Shown here one piece after another: positions 18,816-26,794 of a stretch of DNA of 64,000 bases. A model generated the notes under the pieces. That model had not been told where the DNA came from. It did no database searches and was given only the letters and a program-made list of their open reading frames with translations. Position 1 is the stretch's first letter. Each line of letters starts with the position of its first letter. The position numbers and the translations under genes are program-made. This DNA comes from Verrucomicrobiia bacterium (GTDB lineage: Bacteria; Verrucomicrobiota; Verrucomicrobiia; Limisphaerales; Pedosphaeraceae): positions 186,001 to 250,000 of the forward strand of contig DATAUW010000041.1 of the NCBI GenBank assembly GCA_036268055.1, given 5' to 3'.

Positions 18816-18923
18816 ATGAATGCAGGATGGATCGTATTGGCAGTGATTGGAGCAATAATCCTTATTGGATTTATCATGATGTTTCCCGAAATTCGCCGTT
18901 ATCTCCACATTGACAGAATGTAA
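18816..18923 (+). CDS. DUF6893-like 35-residue membrane peptide of the hydrogenase operon
   Basis: This tiny gene encodes 35 residues: a hydrophobic helix (about residues 4-22, GWIVLAVIGAIILIGFIMMF) followed by PEIRRYLHIDRM. The tail P-[DE]-[ILM]-R-R-Y-L-x(3)-R-M is the hallmark I recall for the DUF6893 small proteins coded next to group 1h hydrogenases. AAGGA at 18803-18807 lies eight bases before the ATG, and the stop is 12 bases before the hydrogenase small-subunit start. A single-pass peptide with a basic tail could anchor the otherwise soluble hydrogenase to the membrane or to a quinone-reducing partner; that role is inference. Confidence 0.85.
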   Translation: MNAGWIVLAVIGAIILIGFIMMFPEIRRYLHIDRM

Positions 18924-18935
18924 GAAAGGCTCCCT

Positions 18936-20012
18936 ATGAAAATATCCACAGTTCCCGTCCAAGCCGATTACAAACCCGCCGTTAAGGAAATCCACGTTCT
19001 ATGGATGACGACTGGTTTGGGTTGTGACGGCGATTCGGTTTCTGTCACTGCGGCGTCGCTGCCCAGTATTGAAGACGTCGTGCTCGGCGCCATTCCCGGA
19101 TTGCCGAAGGTGCATTTGCACAATCCGGTGCTCGCCTACGAAGTGGGCGATGACTTCATGAAATGGTGGCATCTCGCCGCTGAGGGTAAGCTCGAACCGT
19201 TTGTGCTCGTGCTCGAAGGCTCGGTGCCGAATGAAAAAATTAAATCCGAAGGTTATTGGGCTGCAATGGGAACCGACGCCAAGACCGGCCAACCGATCAC
19301 CACAAATGAATGGGTGGACCGTCTCGCGCCCAAGGCCACTGCGATCGTTTGCGCGGGAACGTGCGCGACTTATGGGGGAATTCACGCGATGGAAGGTAAT
19401 CCTACAGGTGCGATGGGGCTTGCGGATTATTTGGGCTGGAATTGGAAATCCAAGGCGGGTTTGCCGATCGTGAATGTCCCCGGCTGTCCGGTGCAACCGG
19501 ACAATATGATGGAGACGCTTTTGTATTTGCTTTATCAGGTCGCCGGACTCGCCCCGATCATTCCGCTCGATGACCAACTCCGCCCGACGTGGCTGTTCGG
19601 CAAAACGGTGCATGAAGGCTGCGACCGCGCGGGATATTATGAGCAGGGCGACTTCGCGCACGAATACGGTTCGCCCAAATGTCTCGTGAAGATCGGCTGC
19701 TGGGGACCGGTCGTGAATTGCAACGTCACCAAGCGCGGATGGATGGATGGCGTGGGCGGCTGCCCCAATGTGGGTGGCATTTGCATCGGCTGTACGATGC
19801 CCGGGTTTCCGGACAAATTCATGCCGTTCATGGACGCGCCTCCCGGTTCGGCAGTTTCGTCGTTCGCCAGCGGCATCTACGGCGGAATCATCCGTAGTCT
19901 GCGCAGCATCACCAATCGCACCGTGAACAAAGAACCGAAATGGCGTCACGCCCATGCGGAACTTACCACCGGTTACGATCCAAAATATTACGGCGACGGT
20001 TCCACCAAATAA
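18936..20012 (+). CDS. hhyS: Group 1h-type [NiFe]-hydrogenase small subunit
   Basis: The small subunit carries the Fe-S relay from the active site to the electron acceptor. The 358-residue protein has no Tat signal, as expected for the actinobacterial-type, high-affinity group 1h enzymes. The proximal-cluster region reads TTGLGCDGDSVS: C30 is kept but the usual second Cys is replaced by Asp (D33), the 3Cys-1Asp ligation known from the Ralstonia actinobacterial-type hydrogenase. Other cluster motifs are CAGTCATYGG, NVPGCPVQPDN, and for the medial and distal clusters HEGCDRAGYY, KCLVKIGCWGP and GGCPNVGGICIGCTMPGFPD. GAAAGG lies upstream of ATG 18936. It is followed after 25 bases by the large subunit gene. 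Confidence 0.95.
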   Translation: MKISTVPVQADYKPAVKEIHVLWMTTGLGCDGDSVSVTAASLPSIEDVVLGAIPGLPKVHLHNPVLAYEVGDDFMKWWHLAAEGKLEPFVLVLEGSVPNEKIKSEGYWAAMGTDAKTGQPITTNEWVDRLAPKATAIVCAGTCATYGGIHAMEGNPTGAMGLADYLGWNWKSKAGLPIVNVPGCPVQPDNMMETLLYLLYQVAGLAPIIPLDDQLRPTWLFGKTVHEGCDRAGYYEQGDFAHEYGSPKCLVKIGCWGPVVNCNVTKRGWMDGVGGCPNVGGICIGCTMPGFPDKFMPFMDAPPGSAVSSFASGIYGGIIRSLRSITNRTVNKEPKWRHAHAELTTGYDPKYYGDGSTK

Positions 20013-20037
20013 TTTAATCAACCAACCAACAAATTTT

Positions 20038-21852
20038 ATGGCAGATGTATTAACGAATTCCAAAGCCGCTTCCAAAACCCCGCAGTCGGGCAAGCTCGTC
20101 GAAATGTCCTGGGACCCGATCACGCGCATCGTCGGCAGTCTCGGCATCTACACCAAAATTGATTTTGAGAAAAAGCGCGTTGCCGAGTGCTACAGCACTT
20201 CATCCATTTTTCGCGGCTACAGTATTTTCATGCAGAACAAGGACCCGCGCGATGCCCATTTTATCACTAGTCGCATCTGCGGCATTTGCGGTGATAATCA
20301 CGCCACCTGCTCCGTCTATGCGCAGAACATGGCGTATGGCATCAAGCCGCCGCCGCTGGCCGAATGGATCGTCAATCTCGGCGAAGCGGCCGAATACATG
20401 TTCGACCATAATATTTTTCAGGACAATTTGGTCGGCGTGGATTACTGCGAGTTAATGGTTAAGGAGACCAATCCCGGCGTTTGGGAAAAAGCGCTTAAGA
20501 CAGAAGCGCCCCACGCCAAGGAACACGGCTTCAAAACCATCGCGGACATAATGAAATCCTTGAACCCATTTGAGGGAGAATTCTATCGCGAAACCCTTCA
20601 AGTAAGCCGCATGACCCGCGAAATGTTTTGCCTGATGGAAGGCCGCCACGTTCATCCTTCCACGCTTTACCCCGGTGGCGTCGGCACCGTTCCGTCCATC
20701 CAGATCTTCACGGATTTTCTCGTGCGCCTGATGAAATACGTCGAGTTCATGAAGAAGGTCGTGCCATTGCATGATGACCTGTTCGATTTCTTTTACGAGG
20801 CGTTGCCGGGATACGAGCAAGTCGGGCAACGGCGTATTCTGCTTGGTTGCTGGGGTTCGTTCCAGGACCCCGATCATTGCGATTACACTTACAAAAACAT
20901 GGATGCCTGGGGCAAAAAAATGTTCGTCACTCCCGGCATCGTCGTGGATGGAAAATTGGTGACGACCAATCTCGTGGACATCAATCTCGGCATCCGCATT
21001 CTGCTCGGCTCGTCGTATTACGAAGACTGGGGCGACAATGGCGAAGTCTTTGTAAAAAACGATCCGCTCGGCAATCCCGTTGATCGGCGGCATCCGTGGA
21101 ACCAGACTACCATTCCCAAACCGCAGAAGCGTGACTTCGGCAAGAATTACACCTGGGTCATGTCCCCGCGCTGGTATGACAAGCGTACGGATGATTATCT
21201 CGCGCTCGACACTGGCGGCGGACCCATCGCCCGCCTCTGGGCGACCGCGCTCGCGAACATCGTGGACATCGGCTACGTAAAAGCCACCGGCAACAGCGTC
21301 AAAATCCGCTTGCCCAAAACCGCGCTCAAGGACGAAGCCGAATTTGAATGGAAAATTCCAAAATGGAGCAATGCCATCGAACGCAATCGCGCCCGCACTT
21401 ATTTTCAGGCCTACGCCGCCGGCGTGGCTCTCTACTGCTGCGAACAGGCGCTCAAGCTTGTTCACGCCGGCAAGACCGAGACGTTCACGCCGTTCAAAGT
21501 GCCCGACGAAGCGATCGGTTGCGGTTTTCATGAAGCCGTGCGCGGAGTGCTCTCTCATCATTTGGTGATCCGCAACAAAAAGATCGCCAACTATCATCCG
21601 TATCCACCCACGCCTTGGAACGCAAATCCTCGCGACATCTACGGCACGCCCGGGCCATACGAAGACGCTGTGCAAAACACTCCGCTCTTTGAAGAAAACG
21701 GACCCGATAAATTCAAGGGCATTGACATCATGCGCGCGGTTCGCAGTTTTGATCCCTGCCTCCCATGCGGCGTCCACATGTATCTTGGCGGCGGAAAAGT
21801 TCTGAAAGAGATGCACACGCCCACCGCGCTCCAGGGCTTGAGCAAAAAATAA
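20038..21852 (+). CDS. hhyL: Group 1h-type [NiFe]-hydrogenase large subunit
   Basis: The large subunit holds the NiFe(CN)2CO centre that splits H2. In this 604-residue protein the L1 motif is RICGICGDNHATC (C81, C84) and the L2 motif is DPCLPCGVH (C574, C577, H580). The 24 residues after H580 form the C-terminal peptide that a hydrogenase-specific endopeptidase removes after nickel insertion. No such protease or hypABCDEF gene is in the window, so maturation genes must be elsewhere. The first L1 residue of the RICGICGDNHATC type, with the soluble partner subunit, fits the group 1h enzymes that oxidise H2 at atmospheric levels. ATG 20038 was chosen over upstream in-frame codons that lie in the preceding gene. 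Confidence 0.95.
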   Translation: MADVLTNSKAASKTPQSGKLVEMSWDPITRIVGSLGIYTKIDFEKKRVAECYSTSSIFRGYSIFMQNKDPRDAHFITSRICGICGDNHATCSVYAQNMAYGIKPPPLAEWIVNLGEAAEYMFDHNIFQDNLVGVDYCELMVKETNPGVWEKALKTEAPHAKEHGFKTIADIMKSLNPFEGEFYRETLQVSRMTREMFCLMEGRHVHPSTLYPGGVGTVPSIQIFTDFLVRLMKYVEFMKKVVPLHDDLFDFFYEALPGYEQVGQRRILLGCWGSFQDPDHCDYTYKNMDAWGKKMFVTPGIVVDGKLVTTNLVDINLGIRILLGSSYYEDWGDNGEVFVKNDPLGNPVDRRHPWNQTTIPKPQKRDFGKNYTWVMSPRWYDKRTDDYLALDTGGGPIARLWATALANIVDIGYVKATGNSVKIRLPKTALKDEAEFEWKIPKWSNAIERNRARTYFQAYAAGVALYCCEQALKLVHAGKTETFTPFKVPDEAIGCGFHEAVRGVLSHHLVIRNKKIANYHPYPPTPWNANPRDIYGTPGPYEDAVQNTPLFEENGPDKFKGIDIMRAVRSFDPCLPCGVHMYLGGGKVLKEMHTPTALQGLSKK

Positions 21853-21873
21853 ACCACGGCCACCCATTAAATT

Positions 21874-22797
21874 ATGATGACCGCGCCACTCGCTGTTGCC
21901 ATCTCCGAAGAAACTTTTCAACCCACTCCGTTACCGGGAATCCATGAAACGCCCGCACTCAAAGGCAATGCGCGCGGCGATATCAACCAGCAGGGAAAAC
22001 ACATCCAGGAATTGGTCGAACGGATCAATGCCTTGCCGGATTTCGGCGCGCGAGAACTGGTGCAGGATTGTCTCCAGTCTGTGCTTGAACTTCACGGCGA
22101 TGGGCTCGCACGAATAATGCAACTGATCAAAAATTCCGGCGCGCCAGGCCGTGAAGTCAGCGAGGCGTTGCTGAATGACAAAATGGTGCGCGGACTTTTA
22201 TTGATTCACGGACTGCATCCGGTCTCGCTTGAGAACCGCTTAAAACAGGCGCTGGAAAAAGTGCGCCCCTACATGAAAAGCCACGGCGGCAATGTCGAAC
22301 TGATCGCGTTGGAAAACGATTTTGCAAAACTTCGCCTCAGCGGAAATTGCAAGGATTGTCCCTCATCCGCCGTGACAATGGAATTGGCCGTCCGCCAGGC
22401 CATCGAGGAAGCTTGTCCCGATTTGGTTGGATTTGAGATCGAAGGCGTGGTCGAGCAATCCACCGCGACAAATCATCTTCCCGCGAACGCGCCGAAGTGG
22501 ACACATCTCGAAGGAATGACTCCGCTCGCGGATGCAGAACTGCGTCCACTCACAGTGGCCGATGTGCCGGTCTTGATCGCGAAGGTTGGCAAAAATCTTT
22601 ACGCCTATCGCGATGAGTGTCCGATTTGCGAAACGAAGCTCAGCCTCGGCAAGTTGGAATCGAATATCCTCCATTGCCCTGCGGGCCATCGCTTCGACAT
22701 CTGCCGGGCGGGTGCTAGCGCGGATGGCGAGGCCAAACATCTACAACCGTTTCCTTTGTTGGCGACGGATGAAGTGATTAAAATATCTGTGAGGTAA
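21874..22797 (+). CDS. NifU-domain / Rieske-like fusion Fe-S protein of the hydrogenase operon
   Basis: This 307-residue protein has an N-terminal helical region (about 40-115), a NifU C-terminal-type domain (about 120-195, with C159 and C162 in GNCKDCPSS) and a Rieske-like domain (about 208-307). The Rieske-like metal site is unusual: C249 and C252 (DECPICETK) then C268 and H272 (HCPAGHRFD), so C-x2-C and C-x3-H instead of C-x-H and C-x2-H. Rieske-type proteins coded beside mycobacterial uptake hydrogenases (HucE, HhyE) are needed for electron transfer, and this protein is the likely counterpart. It lies 21 bases after the large subunit. Two ATGs in tandem make the exact start ambiguous by one codon. 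Confidence 0.88.
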   Translation: MMTAPLAVAISEETFQPTPLPGIHETPALKGNARGDINQQGKHIQELVERINALPDFGARELVQDCLQSVLELHGDGLARIMQLIKNSGAPGREVSEALLNDKMVRGLLLIHGLHPVSLENRLKQALEKVRPYMKSHGGNVELIALENDFAKLRLSGNCKDCPSSAVTMELAVRQAIEEACPDLVGFEIEGVVEQSTATNHLPANAPKWTHLEGMTPLADAELRPLTVADVPVLIAKVGKNLYAYRDECPICETKLSLGKLESNILHCPAGHRFDICRAGASADGEAKHLQPFPLLATDEVIKISVR

Positions 22798-22816
22798 ATT
22801 AAAAGAAGGCATTCGT

Positions 22817-23632
22817 ATGAGAGCAATTTGGACCGGCGCGATAAGTTTCGGACTCGTCTCGATACCCATCTCCCTTTATCCCGCGACGCGGCGGGAAGAC
22901 CTTTCATTTCGCCTGCTTCGCAAAAGCGATTTGAGCCCCGTCAATTATAAACGAGTGGCCGAGGCTGATGGAAAAGAGGTTCCTTGGGAACAGATCGTGA
23001 AGGGATACGAATACGAAAAAGGAAAATTCGTGGTGCTAAGCGACGAGGATTTTAAGCGGGTTGACATCGAAGCCACGCAGACCGTGGACATCATCGAATT
23101 TGTCAAACTGGCAGAAGTGGATCCCCTCTTATTTTCAAAACCGTATTACATGGAAGTGAGGAAAGGCGGTGACAAAGCTTATTCGCTTTTGCGCGAGTCA
23201 CTCCAGGCCACGCAAAAAATCGCCATCGCAAAAGTCGTCATCAAAACCCGGCAACATCTGGCGGCCATCAAACCTCAGGAACGCGGGCTCATGCTTGAAA
23301 TCATGCACTTCCCCGAAGAGCTTTTGGATGCCTCTGAATTCAAACAGCCCGGCAGGCAGGAAACCAGCAAAGGTGAAATGGGCATGGCGAAACAATTAAT
23401 TGAAAGCATGTCGAAGCCGTGGGACCCCGCTGCTTTTAAGGATGATTATCATTCGATGCTCAAAAAAGTGGTGGATGCAAAAGTTCATCACAAAGACAAT
23501 CAAAGGCCCGCTACGACAAAGCATGTCTCGCAATCCAAAGTCATTGATCTGGCGGCGGTGCTTCAGGAAAGCATCAAGCACGCAAAGGGCGGCAAAGTTT
23601 CCGGCGGCAGGAAATTAAAAAAAGCCGCGTGA
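22817..23632 (+). CDS. ku: Non-homologous end-joining protein Ku
   Basis: Bacterial Ku forms a ring-shaped homodimer on DNA double-strand ends and recruits LigD. The 271-residue protein opens with the typical MRAIWTGAISFGLVSIPISL and has RLLRKSDLSPVNYKRVAEADGKEVP (read as two adjoining motifs), the KGYEYEKGKFVVLSDED segment and a conserved C-terminal LLDASEF/MAKQLIESM core. The last 35 residues are Lys-rich (HAKGGKVSGGRKLKKAA), a common DNA-binding tail. It starts 19 bases after the hydrogenase-linked NifU-Rieske gene and is 6 bases before the ligD gene, so the end-joining cassette may be read from the hydrogenase promoter. Confidence 0.95.
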   Translation: MRAIWTGAISFGLVSIPISLYPATRREDLSFRLLRKSDLSPVNYKRVAEADGKEVPWEQIVKGYEYEKGKFVVLSDEDFKRVDIEATQTVDIIEFVKLAEVDPLLFSKPYYMEVRKGGDKAYSLLRESLQATQKIAIAKVVIKTRQHLAAIKPQERGLMLEIMHFPEELLDASEFKQPGRQETSKGEMGMAKQLIESMSKPWDPAAFKDDYHSMLKKVVDAKVHHKDNQRPATTKHVSQSKVIDLAAVLQESIKHAKGGKVSGGRKLKKAA

Positions 23633-23638
23633 TTCCGT

Positions 23639-25228
23639 ATGTCGCTTAAAGAATACAATCGAAAGCGTAACTTTAAAAAAACTGCGGAGCCCGCGGGAAA
23701 ACTCGCCAGCCAGGCTGGCCACCGGTTTGTCATTCAGAAACACGCGGCATCGAGACTTCATTACGACTTCCGGCTCGAACTGGATGGAACTTTGAAATCG
23801 TGGGCGGTTCCAAAAGGTGTCCCATTCGCCAAAGGTGAAAAGCGGCTCGCCGTCGAGGTGGAAGACCATCCCGTCTCGTACATAAATTTTGAAGGCTCGA
23901 TTCCCAAAGGGCAATATGGCGGAGGAACCGTCATGGTTTGGGACCAGGGAAATTATGAGCCGCTCAGCGAGCATCCGCGCAAGGACCTTGAGAGTGGAAA
24001 ATTACATTTTGTTTTGCACGGCACAAAACTCGAGGGCGAGTGGTATTTAGTCAGACTAAAAGATGGCAAAAACTGGCTTCTCGTCCGGGGCGGTAGCGAC
24101 ATGAAACCGGTTTCGCACAAACTGGATGACAGTTCGGCCATTTCCGGTCGCACGATGGAGGCGATTGGCAGAAACGGAAAAGTTTGGAACTCCAATCGAA
24201 ACGATTCGCCGCCGAAGGAATCGAAAGCGTCAAAGAAACCCTCCCCGAAAGCCAGCCATTTCCCCACATTTATTGAGCCGATGAAAGCCCGGCTGTCGGA
24301 AAGCCCGCAACCCGGAGACTGGCTTTACGAAATCAAACTCGATGGCTTCCGCGCGGTCGCGTTTAAAAATGGCGATGACGTAAAGCTCCTCTCGCGAAAC
24401 GAAAAAGATTTCAGCGCCAAGTTCCCTGATGTTTTTGAAGCTGTGAAAGCGTTGCCAACCGGTGACGCTATTTTGGACGGAGAAATCGTAGCTCTGGATC
24501 CAAAGGGACGTTCTTCGTTTCAGCTTTTGCAGGCTTACGATTTGGGGCAGGATAAGCCGCCCATCATTTATTATGTTTTTGATCTCCTCCGCTTTGAAGG
24601 CAAAGATTTGCAGAAGCTTCCCCTGACGGAACGAAAAGAACTTTTGGCACACGCACTCAAAGGCGCCCCTGCCCTCATACGCGAATCCGCTTCGCTCAAC
24701 GGAAACGTAAAAAAATTGTTAAAGCAGGCCCAAAAATTGGGAATTGAGGGACTCATTGGCAAACGGCCCGATTCCACCTACGAAGCCGGACGCCGAAGCG
24801 GCGACTGGATAAAATTAAAACTTCATCAGGAACAAGAGATGGTCATCGGGGGCTTCACGGAACCCGAAGGGGCCCGGCATTATTTTGGTTCGCTCGTTAT
24901 CGGATATTACGACAAAGGAACATTATTATGCTCCGGCAAAGTCGGAACCGGTTTCAACGACACGCTTTTGAAATCGCTCGCCGAGCAATTTAAATCCATC
25001 CCTTCCAAAGAATGCCCTTTCGCAAATTTGCCAGAAAAAAGTTCTGGTCGTTATGGTGCGGGAATTACAGTGGCGGAAATGAAAAGGTGTCGCTGGTTAA
25101 AACCTAAACTGGTCTGCCAGATAAAATTTTCTGAATGGACGCGCGACGGAAAATTGCGTCAGCCAGTTTTTCTTGGACTGCGCGAGGACAAATCCGCAAA
25201 AGAAGTGGTAAGGGAAAAAGCTTCATGA
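23639..25228 (+). CDS. ligD: ATP-dependent DNA ligase LigD (phosphoesterase and ligase domains)
   Basis: This 529-residue protein combines an N-terminal 3'-phosphoesterase domain (about 20-180; FVIQKHAASRLHYDFRLELD, WAVPKGVP, GTVMVWDQG) with an ATP-dependent ligase (about 205-525). The ligase nucleotidyl-accepting Lys is K233 in YEIKLDGFRA; later motifs include LDGEIVALD (motif III), EGLIGKRPDS (motif IV) and GDWIKLKLHQEQEMVIGG (motif V). The polymerase domain is missing here and is coded as a separate protein just downstream (ATGA overlap), so the three LigD activities are split in two. The enzyme trims 3' ends and seals Ku-bound breaks. Confidence 0.94.
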   Translation: MSLKEYNRKRNFKKTAEPAGKLASQAGHRFVIQKHAASRLHYDFRLELDGTLKSWAVPKGVPFAKGEKRLAVEVEDHPVSYINFEGSIPKGQYGGGTVMVWDQGNYEPLSEHPRKDLESGKLHFVLHGTKLEGEWYLVRLKDGKNWLLVRGGSDMKPVSHKLDDSSAISGRTMEAIGRNGKVWNSNRNDSPPKESKASKKPSPKASHFPTFIEPMKARLSESPQPGDWLYEIKLDGFRAVAFKNGDDVKLLSRNEKDFSAKFPDVFEAVKALPTGDAILDGEIVALDPKGRSSFQLLQAYDLGQDKPPIIYYVFDLLRFEGKDLQKLPLTERKELLAHALKGAPALIRESASLNGNVKKLLKQAQKLGIEGLIGKRPDSTYEAGRRSGDWIKLKLHQEQEMVIGGFTEPEGARHYFGSLVIGYYDKGTLLCSGKVGTGFNDTLLKSLAEQFKSIPSKECPFANLPEKSSGRYGAGITVAEMKRCRWLKPKLVCQIKFSEWTRDGKLRQPVFLGLREDKSAKEVVREKAS

Positions 25229-26148
25229 CGGCTCAAGCAACCGAACTCGAAGTAGGCGGCGTCGCGGTCAAGGTATCCAACCTCGATAAAGTTTTTTATC
25301 CCAAAACGGGATTCACCAAGGGTGAAGTGATTGATTACTACATCCGAATTTCCCATTACCTTCTGCCGCATTTAAAGAATAGACCTATCATGCTCAAGCG
25401 TTATCCGAACGGCGTGGAAGGTTTTTTCTTTTACGAAAAACGCTGTCCGTCCAGCCGGCCCAAATGGGTGCAAACCACGAAAGTTTCCAAATCCGATGGC
25501 GGGGACATTGATTATTGTGTGATGAACGACCTGCCGACGCTGGTGTGGGCGGCCAATCTGGCGGATTTGGAACTCCACACTTTTCTGCATAAGGCAACTA
25601 ACCTCGATCGCCCCACGGCACTTGCCTTTGACCTCGATCCCGGTCCGCCAGCCGATATTTTGACCTGCTGCAAAGTTGCGCTTCATTTAAAATCCATTTT
25701 TGATTCCTTGAAGCTTGAGAGCTTTCCCAAAACATCCGGTTCAAAAGGAATGCAGATTTACGTGCCGATCAATACCAATGTTTCCTACGAAAACACCAAA
25801 ACCTTCGCGCACGAACTCGCCCTGCTGATGGAACGGGAATTTCCCGACCTCGTCGTTTCGCAGATGAACAAAGCCCTCCGCAAGGGCAAGGTGTTCATGG
25901 ATTGGAGTCAAAACGATTCAAAAAAAACCACCGTAAATGTTTATTCTCTCCGGGCGAAGGAACACCCCACCGTTTCTACGCCGCTCCTATGGAACGAAAT
26001 CGAATCGGCGCTAAAAAAGAAAAAAGCGCTATCATTGATCTTTGAAGCCTCCGATGTTTTAAAACGAGTTGAAAAAAACGGAGACCTGTTTTCTCCCGTT
26101 TTGACCTTGAAACAAAAACTTCCCGCCGTTCGGTCGCTTGATAAATAA
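25225..26148 (+). CDS. LigD polymerase (primase-like) subunit, separate gene
   Basis: This 307-residue protein is the stand-alone LigD polymerase domain of the archaeo-eukaryotic primase superfamily. It fills or adds nucleotides at Ku-bound ends, often ribonucleotides. Catalytic and family phrases: LDKVFYPKTGFTKGEVIDYY (about 20-39), CVMNDLPTLVWAANLADLEL, the metal-binding FDLDPGPPAD (about 135-144), the KTSGSKGMQIYVP phosphate-binding loop and a third acidic site in VFMDWSQND. Its ATG overlaps the stop of the ligase gene (ATGA), so this is the true start. It closes the end-joining cassette; the downstream region is non-coding up to the tRNA gene. Confidence 0.94.
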   Translation: MTAQATELEVGGVAVKVSNLDKVFYPKTGFTKGEVIDYYIRISHYLLPHLKNRPIMLKRYPNGVEGFFFYEKRCPSSRPKWVQTTKVSKSDGGDIDYCVMNDLPTLVWAANLADLELHTFLHKATNLDRPTALAFDLDPGPPADILTCCKVALHLKSIFDSLKLESFPKTSGSKGMQIYVPINTNVSYENTKTFAHELALLMEREFPDLVVSQMNKALRKGKVFMDWSQNDSKKTTVNVYSLRAKEHPTVSTPLLWNEIESALKKKKALSLIFEASDVLKRVEKNGDLFSPVLTLKQKLPAVRSLDK

Positions 26149-26280
26149 ATAATGAAGGACGCGACGTATGGAGATAGTTGCGGGTAATTTGCCTAATACC
26201 AGAACATCCGCGTAGACGGTGCTACAGAAGAAATAAAAGCCACACGCAAAAGAAAATTTTTGGGCCCAGCAGATATGCAA

Positions 26281-26299
26281 GCCATTGATGATCAATGGC
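26281..26299. repeat. Perfect short palindrome at the 3' end of tRNA-Ser
   Basis: GCCATTGAT and ATCAATGGC flank a single central G, a 9-base-pair inverted repeat that abuts the tRNA 3' end. On the tRNA strand it could act as a processing or termination hairpin, but no U-run follows directly. Confidence 0.5.
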
Positions 26300-26384
26300 G
26301 GAGAGAGAGGGATTCGAACCCACGGTACTGTTTAGGTACTCACGCTTTCCAGGCGTGCGCCTTAAACCACTCAGCCATCTCTCC
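26299..26384 (-). tRNA. tRNA-Ser (anticodon GGA)
   Basis: Read on the minus strand, the gene has acceptor stem GGAGAGA pairing with TCTCTCC, discriminator G, the D-arm of class II tRNAs (GGCTGAGTGGTTTAAGGC), anticodon stem-loop CACGCCTGGAAAGCGTG with GGA in the loop, a long variable arm typical of serine (GAGTACCTAAACAGTAC) and T-arm GTGGGTTCGAATCCCTC. The 86-base length is normal for serine tRNA. The CCA tail is not encoded. The tRNA reads UCC and UCU codons. Confidence 0.96.
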
Positions 26385-26794
26385 GACAGATGGGTTAATG
26401 TGACGAATGTTTGGATTTGGCGCAATGTTTTTTCCGCAACCGGCGGTATATAACGCCATCTTAACACACTTCGGACTGCGCGCACCCCGTCCCCGTGAAT
26501 GGACTACGCGCTTCGTTCCAGAAAAAAAATTCCCCGCCACACGAACTTATCCGAACTTATCCGAACTTAAGCGAGCCAACGCGAACTTTTCCATCCTTTT
26601 GGCTCGCTTCGCAGTCGAACTTATCCGGACTCCCGATCCGTTCGGCAATTTTTGCCGGTCGTGCGACGCCCATGAAGGTTTTTGATGTCCTCTCTCCGAT
26701 TTCTCCTTTATGTCAAAGAACCGCCTCACTTAAGCACATCCGAAAGCCATTTGCAAATTGCTATATTCACTTGCCTTTGATACGAACAACTGCG
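26385..26794. other. Non-coding region with decamer repeats and a hairpin
   Basis: About 410 bases with no supported gene. It contains GAACTTATCC at 26543-26552, 26553-26562 and 26617-26626 and a perfect 11-base-pair inverted repeat (AAGCGAGCCAA 26569-26579 with TTGGCTCGCTT 26599-26609). Open frames crossing it look like translated repeats and are not called. Confidence 0.5.
26569..26609. repeat. Inverted repeat, 11 bp stem
   Basis: AAGCGAGCCAA at 26569-26579 is perfectly complementary to TTGGCTCGCTT at 26599-26609 with a 19-base loop. It is flanked on both sides by copies of GAACTTATCC. It may be a transcript hairpin or a dispersed repeat remnant. Confidence 0.55.

Noticed and set aside
18999-20147. 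382-codon open frame opposite the hydrogenase small subunit
   Set aside because: It lies fully antisense to a gene with clear Fe-S motifs, and its composition (many His, Arg, Phe) is that of a shadow frame.
20452-21921. 489-codon open frame opposite the hydrogenase large subunit
   Set aside because: Antisense to the L1/L2-bearing large subunit; no family motif or start signal.
26407-26685. Possible short genes in the repeat region after tRNA-Ser
   Set aside because: The frames translate decamer repeats and an inverted repeat, and lack starts with ribosome-binding sites.
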